Source of the DNA: Ochotona curzoniae
Lineage: Eukaryota > Chordata > Mammalia > Lagomorpha > Ochotonidae
Reading direction: 5' to 3'
NCBI RefSeq assembly: GCF_017591425.1
Contig: NW_024465885.1
Location: 31,194,501 to 31,258,500, forward strand
DNA: 64,000 bases
In this document: in pieces, positions 1 to 11,215 of the stretch
Layout of the letters: each line of letters starts with the position of its first letter
How positions within the stretch are numbered: position 1 is the first letter of the stretch
Position numbers and translations under genes: made by a program
The notes under the pieces: model-generated
Databases searched by the model: none
What the model was told of the DNA's origin: nothing
What the model saw: only the letters and a program-made list of their open reading frames with translations

Positions 1-43
1 TCCCTCTTCTCTGCAAATCTGCCTTTCCAACTGAAAACAAATC

Positions 44-150
44 CTTAAAAAGTTTTAAAAATTTATTTTGAAAGGCAGAATGATGGAGAGGGGGGAGACC
101 TACACATCGAGATCTTCCAACATCTGCTTTACTTCCCCGAGTGTCATAGC
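44..150 (-). repeat. C-type SINE fragment
   Basis: An A/T-rich tail followed by the GGCAGA...GATCTTCC...TGCTTT pattern of the SINE 3' half in reverse orientation; the 5' half is missing. Confidence 0.55.
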
Positions 151-1210
151 CTTTGCTATCAATGTCAGTCTCCTGTTTAGAAATACCAAAATAGTTTACA
201 ACAAGAAACTCAAGGATTAGTGCCTGATCAACAGACAATGTCTTGCATTCTTAATTAGCTCAACAGAGCCTTTTGTAATCTTTTATTTCTGTATTTTGCT
301 CTAGTAATAAATATCCAAACCTCAAAGTTGGGTAACCGGTTTCATATATTACCTGATTGTGGAGACATCATGGAGCACAGGCTCTAAAGAAACAGCTTGT
401 TTTGAAGTCACAGCTTCATTATGTCACTTTGGTGATCTTGAGTCTTCTCTGAGAGACCTACTATACTGAGATAGTAATGGTATCTACTTCTTGGGCTATT
501 AAGAGATTAAACATTTCTGTACACAGTAACAAAAAGAAACTTATCTAATATCTTTGTAGAGATATTATCTACTATCTTTAAGTACTAGTATCTGTACATT
601 ATCTTCAAAATGTACAGAATGGGTACTCTACATAGTAAAATGCATACATTTTTTCCCTCTTACCAATCAGCAACTATGAAATTATCACATAGTAGTTATG
701 CAGAAGTCAACATTCTTTAGTATTCAGGTTTGAAAGAAGTTTACTGAAAACTTAGTATGGGAGCAAAAAACCAAAAATAAGCACTCAATATTAATAAATT
801 TCTCAAACATCCATGTTCAACCTCTAAAATTTAGAGGTTTGCAGTTATGTCTATAAACATAAAATAAAAAGGACAATTATTTTCATATTCAGTCAAACTT
901 ATGTTTGAAATAGCTTGACAAGAGTTTCAAAGCTAGTGTTATGCAACTACCTTTTGCCTTCTTTAGAGCGAAGATGTTAACTCTTGCAGGCATAATTACC
1001 TTGAGTCATAATTATCATTAAAAAAAGACCAGCAAACTTTTCTAACCCATACTTACATTAGGAATTAAGACCCAACTGCTGAAACTATATTTCATCAGGA
1101 ATGGATTGGGAAACAATGCAGTTCATGTAAATAAAATCATCATATATCCTTTTCAAAAATAACTAGTTTATGTGGTAGTTTTCTTTTGCTTTTTAAATTT
1201 TAGAGAGTGG
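151..1210. other. Stretch with no recognised feature, downstream of BTG3
   Basis: AT-rich sequence without an open frame of note or a recognisable repeat. By human synteny it lies between the 3' ends of BTG3 and CXADR and could include distal 3' UTR of a convergent CXADR transcript. Nothing in the sequence shows this directly. Confidence 0.4.
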
Positions 1211-1535
1211 TGGGTCTGGCCCAGTAGCCTAGTGGCTAAATCATCACTTTGCACATTCCAGGATCACATATGGGTGGCAGTTTGTATCGTGGTCTGATCC
1301 ACTTGCCATCTAGCTCCCTGCTTATGACCTGGGAAAGCAGTCGATGATAATCCAAAGTCTTGGGACCCTGCAGCCATGTGGGAGACCTAGAAGCTCCTGG
1401 CTCCAGACATCAGCTCAGCTCCGGCTGTTGGAGCCACCTGGGGAGTGAAGCAGTGGACAAGTACATCTTTCTGCTTCTCCTTCTCTGTGAATCTCAATTT
1501 CCAATAAAAAAATAAAAAGAATTTAGAAAAAGGTG
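1211..1535 (+). repeat. C-type SINE
   Basis: Begins GGTCTGGCCCAGTAGCCTAG, has the CACATATGGG block, AGCTCCCTGCTTATG and GGGAAAGCAGTC, and ends with AATAAAAAAATAAAAAG. Near full length, moderately diverged. Confidence 0.9.
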
Positions 1536-2579
1536 GAATATAGAATCTTCTAGAAATAGTACCTGAAATTGTGAAATTCAAAATCATTACATTCCTCAAG
1601 AGGCCCTGCCATTTAGTCATCAGCATTAATGAAGAGATTTTATGCCAATGTGGGAAGACATCGAGTTAGTATGTATGTGCCAGAAATAATACTTATCTTG
1701 ACAGTATTATTTTCCCAACTACCCCATACCTTTAGCTACAGATTAACATAACAGATGATATAAGCTAAATTGGTGATAAACTGAATTTTTTCAAATTTAC
1801 ACCAATTGACCATACATCTGAAATTGCCACCACAAATTCTCTAGGACCATTAGGGGGCAGTACAGTAATTCTTTCAACAGGCAAGTTTAAAAAAAAAATC
1901 TTGAAACTTACCTCCTTGTGATACCAATTGCACCTAGGAAATTATTCAAGCTTAAACAGGCACTCAGTAGTTTTCTGGGGCAGCAATTCGCTATTATGTT
2001 AGAGAGATGTTAAGCTAAAATCTGTATGTGGTTTAATAGGTAAAGGGAACTACATAACAGAACTAGAAGCCTTTAAGGTTAAAAATGAGTTTTCTAATGA
2101 AGTAGTAAACACTTTAAACTTCACTGTAAAATTGACTTCACACTTTCAATAAACCTTGATTTGTGTACATACTTTACTTTATACCTAGGTACAATTATTA
2201 AAAAAAACAAGAATTTTTCAAATAGCCAAGACCATCCAATGATTTACTGGCAAGTGTTTTTTTTTCCTGATAAATCAAATAATGAAAAGGCTACAAATTT
2301 AAAGTATCTTTTTTCTTCTCTTTTGTAGTTCATGCCCACTTACAAGACTGATGAGATTACAGTGGTGTAAAAATGAAGGACTACTGAAGAATCTGAAGTA
2401 CTGTACTATTTTAGAGTGCCAGTAAGACTTGAAACTTTTTTTTTGCACAATGAACAAATCAGAGATTGCAAATGGCTTTATGTAATGGTATCAGGCATAT
2501 GTCAGATATCATAAAAAATTAATACAAGCCAAGTTTTCAGAAGAGTCCCATGTACATTGACTTTGGTAGCTGGAAGATG
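1536..2579. other. Stretch with no recognised feature
   Basis: AT-rich sequence downstream of BTG3. I see no gene or named repeat here. Confidence 0.4.
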
Positions 2580-3210
2580 TTTTATTTTATTTTAATTATA
2601 TGTATAACCAGCTAACATGAGCAGATTTTACTTTTGATATGTAGCTTTTGGAGATGGCAAGGTTAATAAAAAGTTTATTTTTAAAGGGGAAATTTATATT
2701 TTTATTGCCTTTGAAATGTTTAAATACACTGAAATGAAATATACTCTCTACTTTTAAAAAACAGAACAAAAACACATTATCATTCCTCAAACTACATTTT
2801 ATTTGCAACTACAAGATTCCACGCAATTCTTCTAAGTAATGACATAAAATAGATTTCCTTGTGTATAAATAAGTTACATACTCTTTACTAAGTAAATGCT
2901 CAAAGGTGCTAGAACAAATAGTCCACTCCTACAATGTTCTTATATCCAACAGAGTTGATGCACAATATATAAATACTCAAGTCCAATATTAAAAACTCAG
3001 GCACTTGACTAATTATTTAATAAAGTTTCTCAAACTATATCAATATATCTAAAGTGCATATATATATTTTTAAGAAAGATTATTCTCAATAACTTCTCTA
3101 TAAAAATAAGTTTGATGGTTTTGTCCATCTAACTTCACCACTATGAATGTGAATTTTTAACTTGTAACATGTAGTAAGGTTTCAGCATTACACCAACAGA
3201 ATCAAAGAAG
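2580..3210 (-). other. BTG3: BTG3 3' UTR (3' end approximate)
   Basis: This AT-rich stretch directly follows the stop codon. On the minus strand AATAAA occurs at plus positions 2798-2803, 2701-2706, 2674-2679 and 2581-2586, so cleavage could fall anywhere between about 2560 and 2785. I cannot choose among them. No repeat is evident inside, which fits transcribed UTR. Several ATTTA-like motifs occur on the minus strand, as expected for a cell-cycle mRNA, but AT-rich sequence gives such motifs by chance. Confidence 0.6.
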
Positions 3211-3450
3211 CTAGTGAGGTGCTAACATGTGAGGATTAATCCAGTGATTTCGGTCGCAATGCATTCCAGGAGGGGGCACCCATGTCACTGGGATTGGGCG
3301 GAACGGTTTATTCTTCCTTCCCTGATTTGGGTAACCAAAGGGAACAGGAGGAGGATAGTGATGCTGATGACCATTCCCTCGGTACATTCCGGGCTTTTTT
3401 CTGGGCAAAGGATGCCACATTGGAAGAGGTGGTAATATCAGTTCTGATAT
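3211..3450 (-). CDS. BTG3: BTG3 coding exon 5 (residues 174-252, stop codon)
   Basis: This last coding exon encodes ISELILPPLP, then the BTG3-specific C-terminal tail MWHPLPRKKPGMYRGN, a histidine/proline stretch, and the end IPVTWVPPPGMHCDRNHW followed by INPHMLAPH and a TAG stop (3213-3211). The start of the exon is fixed by an acceptor reading CTTTACAG; the open frame begins 10 codons before the first internal methionine at 3420. With the other three exons the total is 759 bases, 252 residues plus stop, which equals the usual BTG3 length. The tail distinguishes BTG3 from BTG1/BTG2, which end soon after the BTG domain. No frameshift or premature stop was seen. Confidence 0.96.
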   Translation of the reverse strand: MSELILPPLPMWHPLPRKKPGMYRGNGHQHHYPPPVPFGYPNQGRKNKPFRPIPVTWVPPPGMHCDRNHWINPHMLAPH

Positions 3451-3918
3451 CTGTAAAGAGAAGACATTAATTCAAAGGAAAAATTAAGTTATATAGCAGG
3501 GAAACTCTAGGTTACTTTCCAGCTCTCTCATCAAACACTTTATGAAAGATTTTTATCACTCACCCACAACCACAACAGGTGTTAGTGATAATTCTATGTT
3601 AAATCTAAAGAAGTGAATAATCAAATAGCCACACTGAAACTTTCATCTAGAAAAGATCAAAACCTAGAATGAATGGAAGCTTGTGATAACGTATCACGTT
3701 TTAGGCCAGAAGTTTCCACCTCATTAAGCAGGTTATAACTAAAAACAAGTTGTTTATGTTCCAATACCTGTTTACTGAGCAGCAATAAAGTCTTAGAAAT
3801 AGAAAGCAATTTAGTGTTTGGGCATAAATATCAGGTGGGCCCATCAAGTTTACATTCACAAAACATTTCTCTTTCCTTAATCACTATTTGTAAGGTTCAT
3901 GAGCCATTTCATGATTAC
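3451..3918 (-). other. BTG3: BTG3 intron 4
   Basis: A 468-base GT-AG intron between exons 4 and 5. I see no repeat or other feature in it. Confidence 0.9.
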
Positions 3919-4126
3919 CTGGTACACAGGGCTTGGAGCTGCAGGCACAGAGCTGGGTTTCACTTCCACTTCCTTACTTGTTTCTTCATCTGAAGAAGAT
4001 GATCCCGAATGATAATCAGAGGTAACTTTATCAAGAGCCCTGGTAACTTTCTTGGAGATTTCATCCTTATTCTCATCCTCATTTTCAAAGCTGGCAACAA
4101 TGAATGCATTGTTTTTCTCTCCATAC
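3919..4126 (-). CDS. BTG3: BTG3 coding exon 4 (residues 105-173, acidic/serine linker)
   Basis: This 208-base exon begins with the last base of a split arginine codon and then encodes 69 residues starting YGEKNNAFIVASFENEDENK. That completes the folded BTG domain. The exon continues into a charged linker with the serine/acidic patch SGSSSSDEETSKE and a proline-rich end, APSPVYQ. The acceptor is CTTAG and the donor GTAATC, which is weaker than the other donors because it lacks G at +5. Exon 4 ends in phase 0, matching exon 5. The linker is the least conserved part of BTG3, so differences there from other mammals are expected. Human BTG3 is recalled to have a longer isoform with an extra exon in this neighbourhood; I could not locate one here. 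Confidence 0.95.
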
Positions 4127-5054
4127 CTAAGTACACATAAAAACCCATGAATCTGAAAGTCACATTAACAAGCAAGAAATGTATATACAAAAACCCACAG
4201 GCTTGGACTCAGTCCACAGTGGACAAAAAAAATCATCCCAGAACTGAACCCTGAACATCTGACGTCTTAACCCAGCTCCAGTCAGGCAAATGGGCCACCA
4301 TGTTTCTACTCCTGGTTTTGGGCACTAACAAAAATGACCCATTTTCTTTCTCAAATTCTTTTGACTCTTAATAGAAATTCCTTTTAAAAAATATCAAAAA
4401 CAAATCTATTATTCTGATTACATTTAACTTATACAGGAAAAATTTTAATGTATTTTTAAATGACCGTCATACAACATATATCCTGGTACTTTAAGTCTTG
4501 CAACTAAACCAGACATCTGAAGCCTACTTTTATGATGATAAAGTAAGAGAGTTCTGTTTCTTAATTTGCACTGACAAAAATGAAAATTCAGGCACTTCTA
4601 GAAGTTAAGGAAAAAATACTGAGGAAAATACCGAAATTTTTCTTGAAACCAACAGATTTATTTAAATAGTTTATATAGATGAATACTATAAAAGAATTTC
4701 TAGTATGTTAGAATAACGGAAACTGTCCCTACATAATATATAACAGATACACAATAAGTAACTAGAAAGGAAATACCATCAATGTTGACTTAGAGAACTA
4801 AGGATTAAATTATGTTATTTAGAGGTAAGTTACAGGTCAAATCATTTCTGAATTCGGACAATTACAAATGACCTAATTGCCATGAAGCCTTTGAAAGTTT
4901 ATACTGAAAGTCAAGTAGTCTCAAAGACAATTTATATTTCTTTTAAAGTTGTTCTGTCATGTATTTCTCATAAGCCAAATGGAGTCACAGATGTTTCTTA
5001 AATGTGCTGTATAACTCCTTCTTCTATTCTTTTCAAAATATCCTAAATGGAGTT

Positions 5055-5215
5055 GCCCCAAGATAGTACAAATAGCACTGGGCTAGTTTCTTGTTCTAAC
5101 TCTGCATCCGCAGGCAAGTCACTTCCTATCCCAGGTATTCATTTTCCATACAGTGGATGAGCAGGCCAGAGCTGGCTGAAACTGCTTGGTAATTTTTGGA
5201 ATTAAAGGCCTTAAC
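5055..5215 (+). repeat. MIR-like ancient SINE remnant
   Basis: The core shows CTAACTCTGC, GGCAAGTCACTT and a trailing CAGTGGATGAG, in the order expected of a mammalian-wide MIR core. Strongly diverged. Confidence 0.5.
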
Positions 5216-5486
5216 TATTGTGTGAGTTCTTCCCAGCACAGAATTCATGTAATTTTCATTTTACTTAGTTAAGGTTAAGCAATGTAAATTTATCTCATTC
5301 CCTGATTTAATGGCTCAAGAAGTTTCAATACAATGAAAGGCTAATTCATATGCTGATACTAGAAATATCAACAAGAGACATAATACAATAATAATAGAAT
5401 TATACCCATTAATGAAATCCAAATTCAAGCAGAAAGAGAGGAAGGAAATTTAGAAAAAGTCTTTACCTTTATAGAAACAGAAACAT

Positions 5487-5612
5487 GGGCCAATGTTGTG
5501 GCCAACTGTACAGGCCACCACCTGCAACACCAGCAGGCCAGGTATGAGCCTTAATGCCCCTCTTACAATCCAGCTCCCTGCTAAGGGCCTGGTAAATCAA
5601 GCTGCTGATTAT
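5487..5612 (+). repeat. C-type SINE head fragment
   Basis: GGGCCAATGTTGTGGCC followed by AATCCAGCTCCCTGCTAAGG; 3' truncated, with an internal deletion. Confidence 0.55.
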
Positions 5613-6035
5613 ATTACTATAACATTAAAATGCACAGTTACTTTTGAGGAGATTTAGTAACACAACTTTTAAGCCTTTCATTATCAATGACCCAAGGCTA
5701 AGACACTGAGTTCAATTTAATCTAAAACAAATCAGTAATATTTAAAACTCTTATTATGACTTGAACAGGGTATGGCTCTCATTCATGTAGGTGGTCAAAT
5801 CTCCTTAATTCATTAATTGCTTATCGAAGGTGTTGCATTATAGTGATGAAAAACTAATACAGTTGCCCATCAGGAAGAAAAAGGATTGCAGAAATTGCAA
5901 AAATTTGTAAAGTACTTTGGATAATGAAACTACCAGTGATTTTCAGACTTTCCTGTCACTGGAAAGATATGTTCTCTTATATATTCCACAAAGTGATAAC
6001 CTTTCTAACAATATGGCACTGTTACATCCGCCAGC

Positions 6036-6330
6036 ATTTTTTTTTTATTGGAAGCAGAGAAGATCTTGTGTCCGTTGATTCACTCCTCAAGTGACTGCAG
6101 TGGCCAGAGCTGTGCTGATTCGAAGCCAGGAGCCTGAAGCCTCTTCCAGGTCTCCCAGACAGGTACAGGGTCCTAAGGCTTTGGTCCGACTTCAACTGCT
6201 TTCCCAGGCCACAAGCAGGGAGCTGGATGGGGAGTGGAGCTGCTAGGATTAGAACCAGCACCCATATGGCTTTCTGGTGTGTTTAAGGCAAGGACCCTAG
6301 CCGCTGGACTACTGTAGCAGTTCCTGTCCT
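6036..6330 (-). repeat. C-type SINE
   Basis: Reverse orientation: T-rich tail, GATCTTGTGTCCG, GAAGCCAGGAGCCTGAAGCC, CACCCATATGGC, then CCGCTGGACTACTG at the head end. The open frames of 60-80 codons here are by-products. Confidence 0.9.
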
Positions 6331-6397
6331 CCAGCATTTTATCCTCACAGTTACGTGAAGACATATGGAGAAAGCTCTGAATACAATCCAGGCTTTT

Positions 6398-6745
6398 TAA
6401 AATTTTATTTTGTTTTAAAGATTTATTTATTTATTTATTTGTCTTGGAAAGTCAGATTTACAGAGAAGGAGAGACAGAGAAAGATCGTCTGTCTGCTGGT
6501 TCACTCCCCAAGTAGCTGCAACTGCAAGAGCTAAATGATCTGAAGCCAGGAGCCAGGAGCTTCTTCCAGGTCTCCCACGCGGGAGCAGAGTCCCAAGGCT
6601 TTGGGCTGTCCTTGACTACTTTCCCAGGCCGCAAGCAGGGAGCTGGATGGGAAGTGGAACAGCTGGGACATGAATTGGTGCCAATATGAGATCCTGGGGT
6701 ATGCAAGGTGAGGATTTTAGCCACTATGCTGCAGCGCTGGGCGTA
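6398..6745 (-). repeat. C-type SINE
   Basis: Reverse orientation, near full length: TTTAAAGATTTATTTATTT tail with extra (TTTA) units, CACTCCCCAAGTAGCTGC, GCAAGCAGGGAGCTGGATGG and CACTATGCTGCAGCGCTGGG at the head end. Gives rise to a 96-codon spurious frame. Confidence 0.92.
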
Positions 6746-8641
6746 CAACTCAATTTTTTAATTGCCAGTATATCAATAAGCTATTTGCAAAGACTCAGAT
6801 ACATATTGAATTACATAATTGCATGATATACATATATAATTTTGTATAAATTATATATAATTTCATTTTTTGAATATTAATGTTTCCAGTTTCAGTTAAG
6901 AAGTATTTCTGAATATCTCAATCCCTCCATTAACTTATTTAATACTAATTACCTTTTACTCATTTGCTAATGTATCTTTTTGGTGTTCTGCATATGACAG
7001 CACCCTCAATTCTAAGGTGATCCATATTAGTTGTAGGAAAATAATATATCCTTTTGAAACTGTGGCAAAACTTTAATAAATCAAACTATTAGAGGGCTAC
7101 TGAATTCAAAAATTTTCTTGAATTACTAAGATGAAAACACAGTAATTTTTCATTATGTGGCATCGTCAAGTAATGAAGTATCCACTTAAGCAGAATGTCT
7201 ACGTAGCCAAAGCTTTTATCCTCAGATGCCAAGATTTATTTTAATCATTTAAAGTAAGTATGTCCATAGCGTTTACATAATTACTCAACTTCTTAACCCT
7301 AGACATCAAAACTTGCCCCTGATGATTTAGGATCATTTATTAACACTAAATGATTACTTTGTGTTATTTACTTTTTATAAAGTCTTCTAAAGGGTTCAAA
7401 AGCTGACATTAGCCTTAGGTGAGTCCTCTATTAGTTCCAGAATCTAAAAGTGCGTATTTCTCAGGCCTACACTCTAAATTGCTCAGTGTTCTCTTGAAAA
7501 AGTATTGGGGAGCCCTCATCTCCCTAAACCTCAAGACCTTGTACATCAGTTTCCCAAAGAAATAAGCTTATACTAACTGCTGAAAAATCAAGTAGTCTCT
7601 AAGAACAATTCTGGTGAATTTTACTGAAAAAATACACACGTATGCTTGGCTACATGTCTTCATTCCCACTTTCACTAAGCAGCAGGTATGACTGATCACC
7701 TCAAGGACAGAACTAGGTTTACATCAAAAATCAGCACCATTATAATGAACAGGAGAGGTGAGGCAAATGATACTTCAAAACCAAGGAGAAACATCTTAAA
7801 GGAACAGGGACAAGAAATATAGTGTGGGAAAATGTGGGAAGGCTAGCTTCCATGACTCTCTTCATTCTCTTTCCTTTTTCAGAATGTTATCACCTTGTTA
7901 TCTAGTCAAGCTGGACTCCTCATCCTCCTCCTGCCAGCTGAGGCATCCTTCACTTAGTCCTCTTGGTGAACAACTTGCTCCTTTGTGCCACCTATTCTAC
8001 TTTGTGTCTGTTTCTATTAGAGCACATCAGGCGATGTTATGATTTGCTTAATCCTTCTCCTTTAACCATTCTTATTTCTTAAAACCCCACAACCAAGATT
8101 TCCTGGTGTACCATAAATGCACTCTGGATGACTGGAGTTCATACCCAGCACCCTTAATAATTCTGTTCATTAAGAGATGTAAGTAGTAATTTCCATTATG
8201 AAAAGAATCATGTTTCATGATCAAAAAGTATCATGTAGTCACTTAAAAAGCAAAAAAGGAGGTAGAAAGAGTACAGATAGAAAGGAGACGAAGTAAAACT
8301 TACTATTTAGTATTATTTAAAATTAGGTTCTTTCCAGTTTGAAGAAGGTAAAGTACACCAACAATCAAATACAGTAACTGACTAAAAGGAGTCTACATGT
8401 TGAAGTTCCTACTTCCCAAACCTCAATAAAATTCTTGGGAAAGTTGCAGGAAAACCCTGTCAAATTAGTTGTAGGAGTTTCTAGCTTTACAAATGCAACC
8501 ATTCCTTCACAAAGGGTACTCACATAAAATTCATATTTTGGGAAAGTCAAAGCACCAGCTTTAGACCCTAACAATTCACAGGCAAATTATATATGTGAGA
8601 ATTTATCAAATCTGTCCGCGGTGCCGAGTCTGTGAACTCAC

Positions 8642-8779
8642 CGACAGCACACCTCACATGGGTCCACCCAGAGAGTGAGCTCCTTGGGCAGGCCCAGGTC
8701 GCTGTATAAGATGCAGCTATTCTCACAGGCTTTCAGGACATCAGGATCAACTCTCTGAAACTTATTGACACGAATGCAC
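8642..8779 (-). CDS. BTG3: BTG3 coding exon 3 (residues 58-104, boxes A/B)
   Basis: This 138-base exon supplies 45 full codons plus split arginine codons at each end (phase 2 in and out). It encodes CIRVNKFQRVDPDVLKAC at its start and LPKELTLWVDPCEVCC at its end, finishing box A and carrying most of box B. These are the two signature blocks of the BTG/TOB fold used for CAF1/CNOT7 contact in the family. The acceptor reads GTTGTAG and the donor GTGAGT, both canonical. The exon is too short and too flanked by splice sites to show as a long open frame; I found it by matching the expected BTG3 protein between exons 2 and 4. The reading frame is intact. Confidence 0.96.
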
Positions 8780-9222
8780 CTACAACACAGTGAAGCTGCA
8801 TTAATATTTTACCTGCATCTTAATCATAAATCTTTATACATATTTACCAACACATATAATAATAAAAGTACCCCAAGAGAGAAAACAGGAGCATATTTAT
8901 GCAAAATAAAAAGTAAATGTGAACTATAGACTAATAATAGGCAGTGTAAGACTGCCCAGTGTCATGAAGAGAGATTATCTGTGTAAGACTAGAGAATTAG
9001 CTAGAACTGGCTCTACTGAGTCTATTCATAGACTACTCAGCCACACATGTACATTAAATGGATAAGGAGTACAGAAGCTGCGAGATATTACTTAGAACAC
9101 TGATGGTAAAAGCTTTTGTAAATTAAGTTCCTGTACAACTGCTTAACAAAAGACCTCAACCAGTGTTTCAAGTATTTGGAAATGTTTGTGGCAAGTTTTG
9201 ATCTGGCATTGATTTATTTTAT

Positions 9223-9558
9223 TATTTTTTTAAAGATGCATTTATTTTTATTGCAAAGTCAGATATATAGAGAGAGAGGAGGAGAGACAGTGAGAAAGAA
9301 CTTCTATCCAGTGATTCACTCCCCAAGTGACTGCTATGGCCAGCGCTGTGCTGAATCGAAGCCAGGAGCCTGGAGCTCCTCCGGGTCTCCCACACAGGTG
9401 CAGGGTACCAAGGCCTTGGGCCATCTTCAACTGCTTTCCCAGGCCATAAGCAGGGAGCTGAATGGGAAGTGGTGCTGCCAGGACGAGAACCGGCGCCCAT
9501 ATGGGATTCCAGTGTTCAAGGCAAGGACTTTAGCTGTCAGACCACAGCGCCGGACCTG
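9223..9558 (-). repeat. Pika-type C SINE with target-site duplication
   Basis: Full-length reverse-orientation copy ending in CCACAGCGCCGGACC. It is flanked by a 12-base direct repeat, CATTGATTTATT at 9207-9218 and CACTGATTTATT at 9559-9570 (one mismatch), as expected of L1-mediated insertion. The 136-codon frame across it is not a gene. Confidence 0.93.
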
Positions 9559-9876
9559 CACTGATTTATTATTACTTCTTGTGTGATAAGTATCAAGGTA
9601 TCTTTTGCCTCACCTAAAGTTGTTCTAAAAATAGACTCATTCATATCACATATTTATTAAAAATGGTTCTAAAATGCTATTGGCTTATTTAACAATGTGC
9701 TGCCATTTTTTAAAAGAAAAAAATATACCAAAAAACCAAAAACAAAACCCAACCACACCTTCTAAATCCATGGAGTCTGTTATACCTTTTTTTACCTAAT
9801 AAATAACTCCAACACAATGTGTAAAGATGGCAACTGGAGTGAATGCAAAAAATACACAATGAAATAAGCTTTATGA

Positions 9877-10170
9877 GGCTGGCATCAGAGCGCAGTAGGC
9901 TAAGCCTCCAGCTGTGGTGACAGCATCCCATATGGGCATTGGTTCATGTCCCAGCTGCTCCACTTTGTATTCTGCTTACGGCCTGAGAAAGCAGAGGGTA
10001 GTTCAAGTCCTTAGAGTCCTGTACCTGTGTTGGAGAAACTCCTGGCTCCTGGCTTTGGGTCATCTCAGCTCTGGCCACAGTGGCCATTTGGAGCTTGAAC
10101 CAGCAGATGGAAGATCTCTCTCTCTATATAACTTTATCTTTCAAATAAAAATAAAGTATATCTTAAAAAA
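9877..10170 (+). repeat. C-type SINE, older (rabbit-like) form
   Basis: Head reads GGCTGGCATCAGAGCGCAGT, with CATCCCATATGGGC, CAGCTGCTCCACTT and a CTTTCAAATAAAAATAAAG tail, which is closer to the rabbit CSINE2 pattern than to the young pika form. Confidence 0.85.
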
Positions 10171-10369
10171 AAGGGAATGCTGCTTAAACAGAGAAATGGT
10201 TGCTATAATTTAAAGTATGAACTGTTTACAATCAAGCATTAATCAAGAAAATCAGATTAATGAATAAGTCTTGGTATGTGTCTAATAATAAATGTTGCTG
10301 TACAGTAACTCCTGAAGGCTTACTGTACCATATGTCATAAAAGAATTTCTTTCACTTTTAATAGTAACA

Positions 10370-10510
10370 ATGATTCTATGGATTAAGATCCTATTTTCTC
10401 CATTTTAAGGCAAGGAGGCAGAAAACCTGAGTAACTTGGCCAACAACACATAGGAAGTGATGTATCAGCATTCAAATCCAGGCTAGTATAACCACCAATA
10501 ACAGTATCTC
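10370..10510 (+). repeat. MIR-like remnant
   Basis: ATTTTCTCCATTTTAAGG, GTAACTTGGCCAACAACAC and TTCAAATCCAGGC follow the MIR core order. Confidence 0.55.
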
Positions 10511-10944
10511 AAATTGAGAGTAAACAACTTTGTTTATAGATGTTTCTTGATCCTTTGTATAAAATGGAATTATGCTATAGATTCTAATGTCCAGAGTAAT
10601 TCTGAAATTCCATGTGCCCTGAGATCAAAAGCAGTTAAAGAAATAAATCTTAAGATGTATCTTTTATACAATCTAAGAATTATGATATATATGGATGCTA
10701 AACATATTTTACATCAGCCAACTGATTTATTCACTCTACATAGTGATTACTTATCACTGCTCAAAAACAAGTTTTTAGAAGTCGCATAAAGTCTATCATT
10801 TAATGTTGACAGCTTCATTCTTTCCAGTTTTTTAATTACAAAATATAAGATACATCCATATTCATACACATTTGTTTGCATTTCTAATTATGCTTCCAAA
10901 ATAGATTCAACTTACTGTTGGCTCAAAAGCATTTTTAATAAAGT

Positions 10945-11215
10945 TTTACATATTTATTTATATCAAAAGGCACAGGAATAGGAGATACAGAGAGAAAGAT
11001 CTTCTTTCTACTGGCTCATTCCCCAAATTGGCTCAAAAGCACAACGTGGCCCAGGTGACACCAGACGCCAGGAACTCTATCCTGTTTTCCCATTTGGGTT
11101 ACAGGGGGTCTAGCATTGTCTGCTGCCTTCCCAGGCACAATAACGGCAACCTGCCTCAGAGATGGAGGAGCAAAGAATTGAGTAAGCACTCTAATATAGG
11201 ATGAGAGCTTCACAA
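10945..11215 (-). repeat. Old, diverged C-type SINE
   Basis: Reverse orientation: TATTTATTTATATCAAAAGG tail, GATCTTCTTTCTACTGGCTC and CTGCCTTCCCAGGCACA are recognisable; the head end is degraded. Confidence 0.6.

Larger units (their letters stand above)
4127..8641 (-). other. BTG3: BTG3 intron 3
   Basis: A GT-AG intron of 4515 bases. It contains a MIR-like remnant, one short SINE fragment and two minus-strand SINEs (listed separately). The stretches 4127-5050, 5613-6035 and 6746-8641 are AT-rich sequence in which I recognise nothing. The small open frame at 7824-8042 has no recognisable protein character. Confidence 0.85.

Noticed and set aside
3229..3470. Plus-strand frames overlapping the last BTG3 exon
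   Set aside because: Shadows of the minus-strand coding exon.
9176..9586. A 136-codon frame
   Set aside because: Translates a full-length reverse SINE and its target-site duplication.
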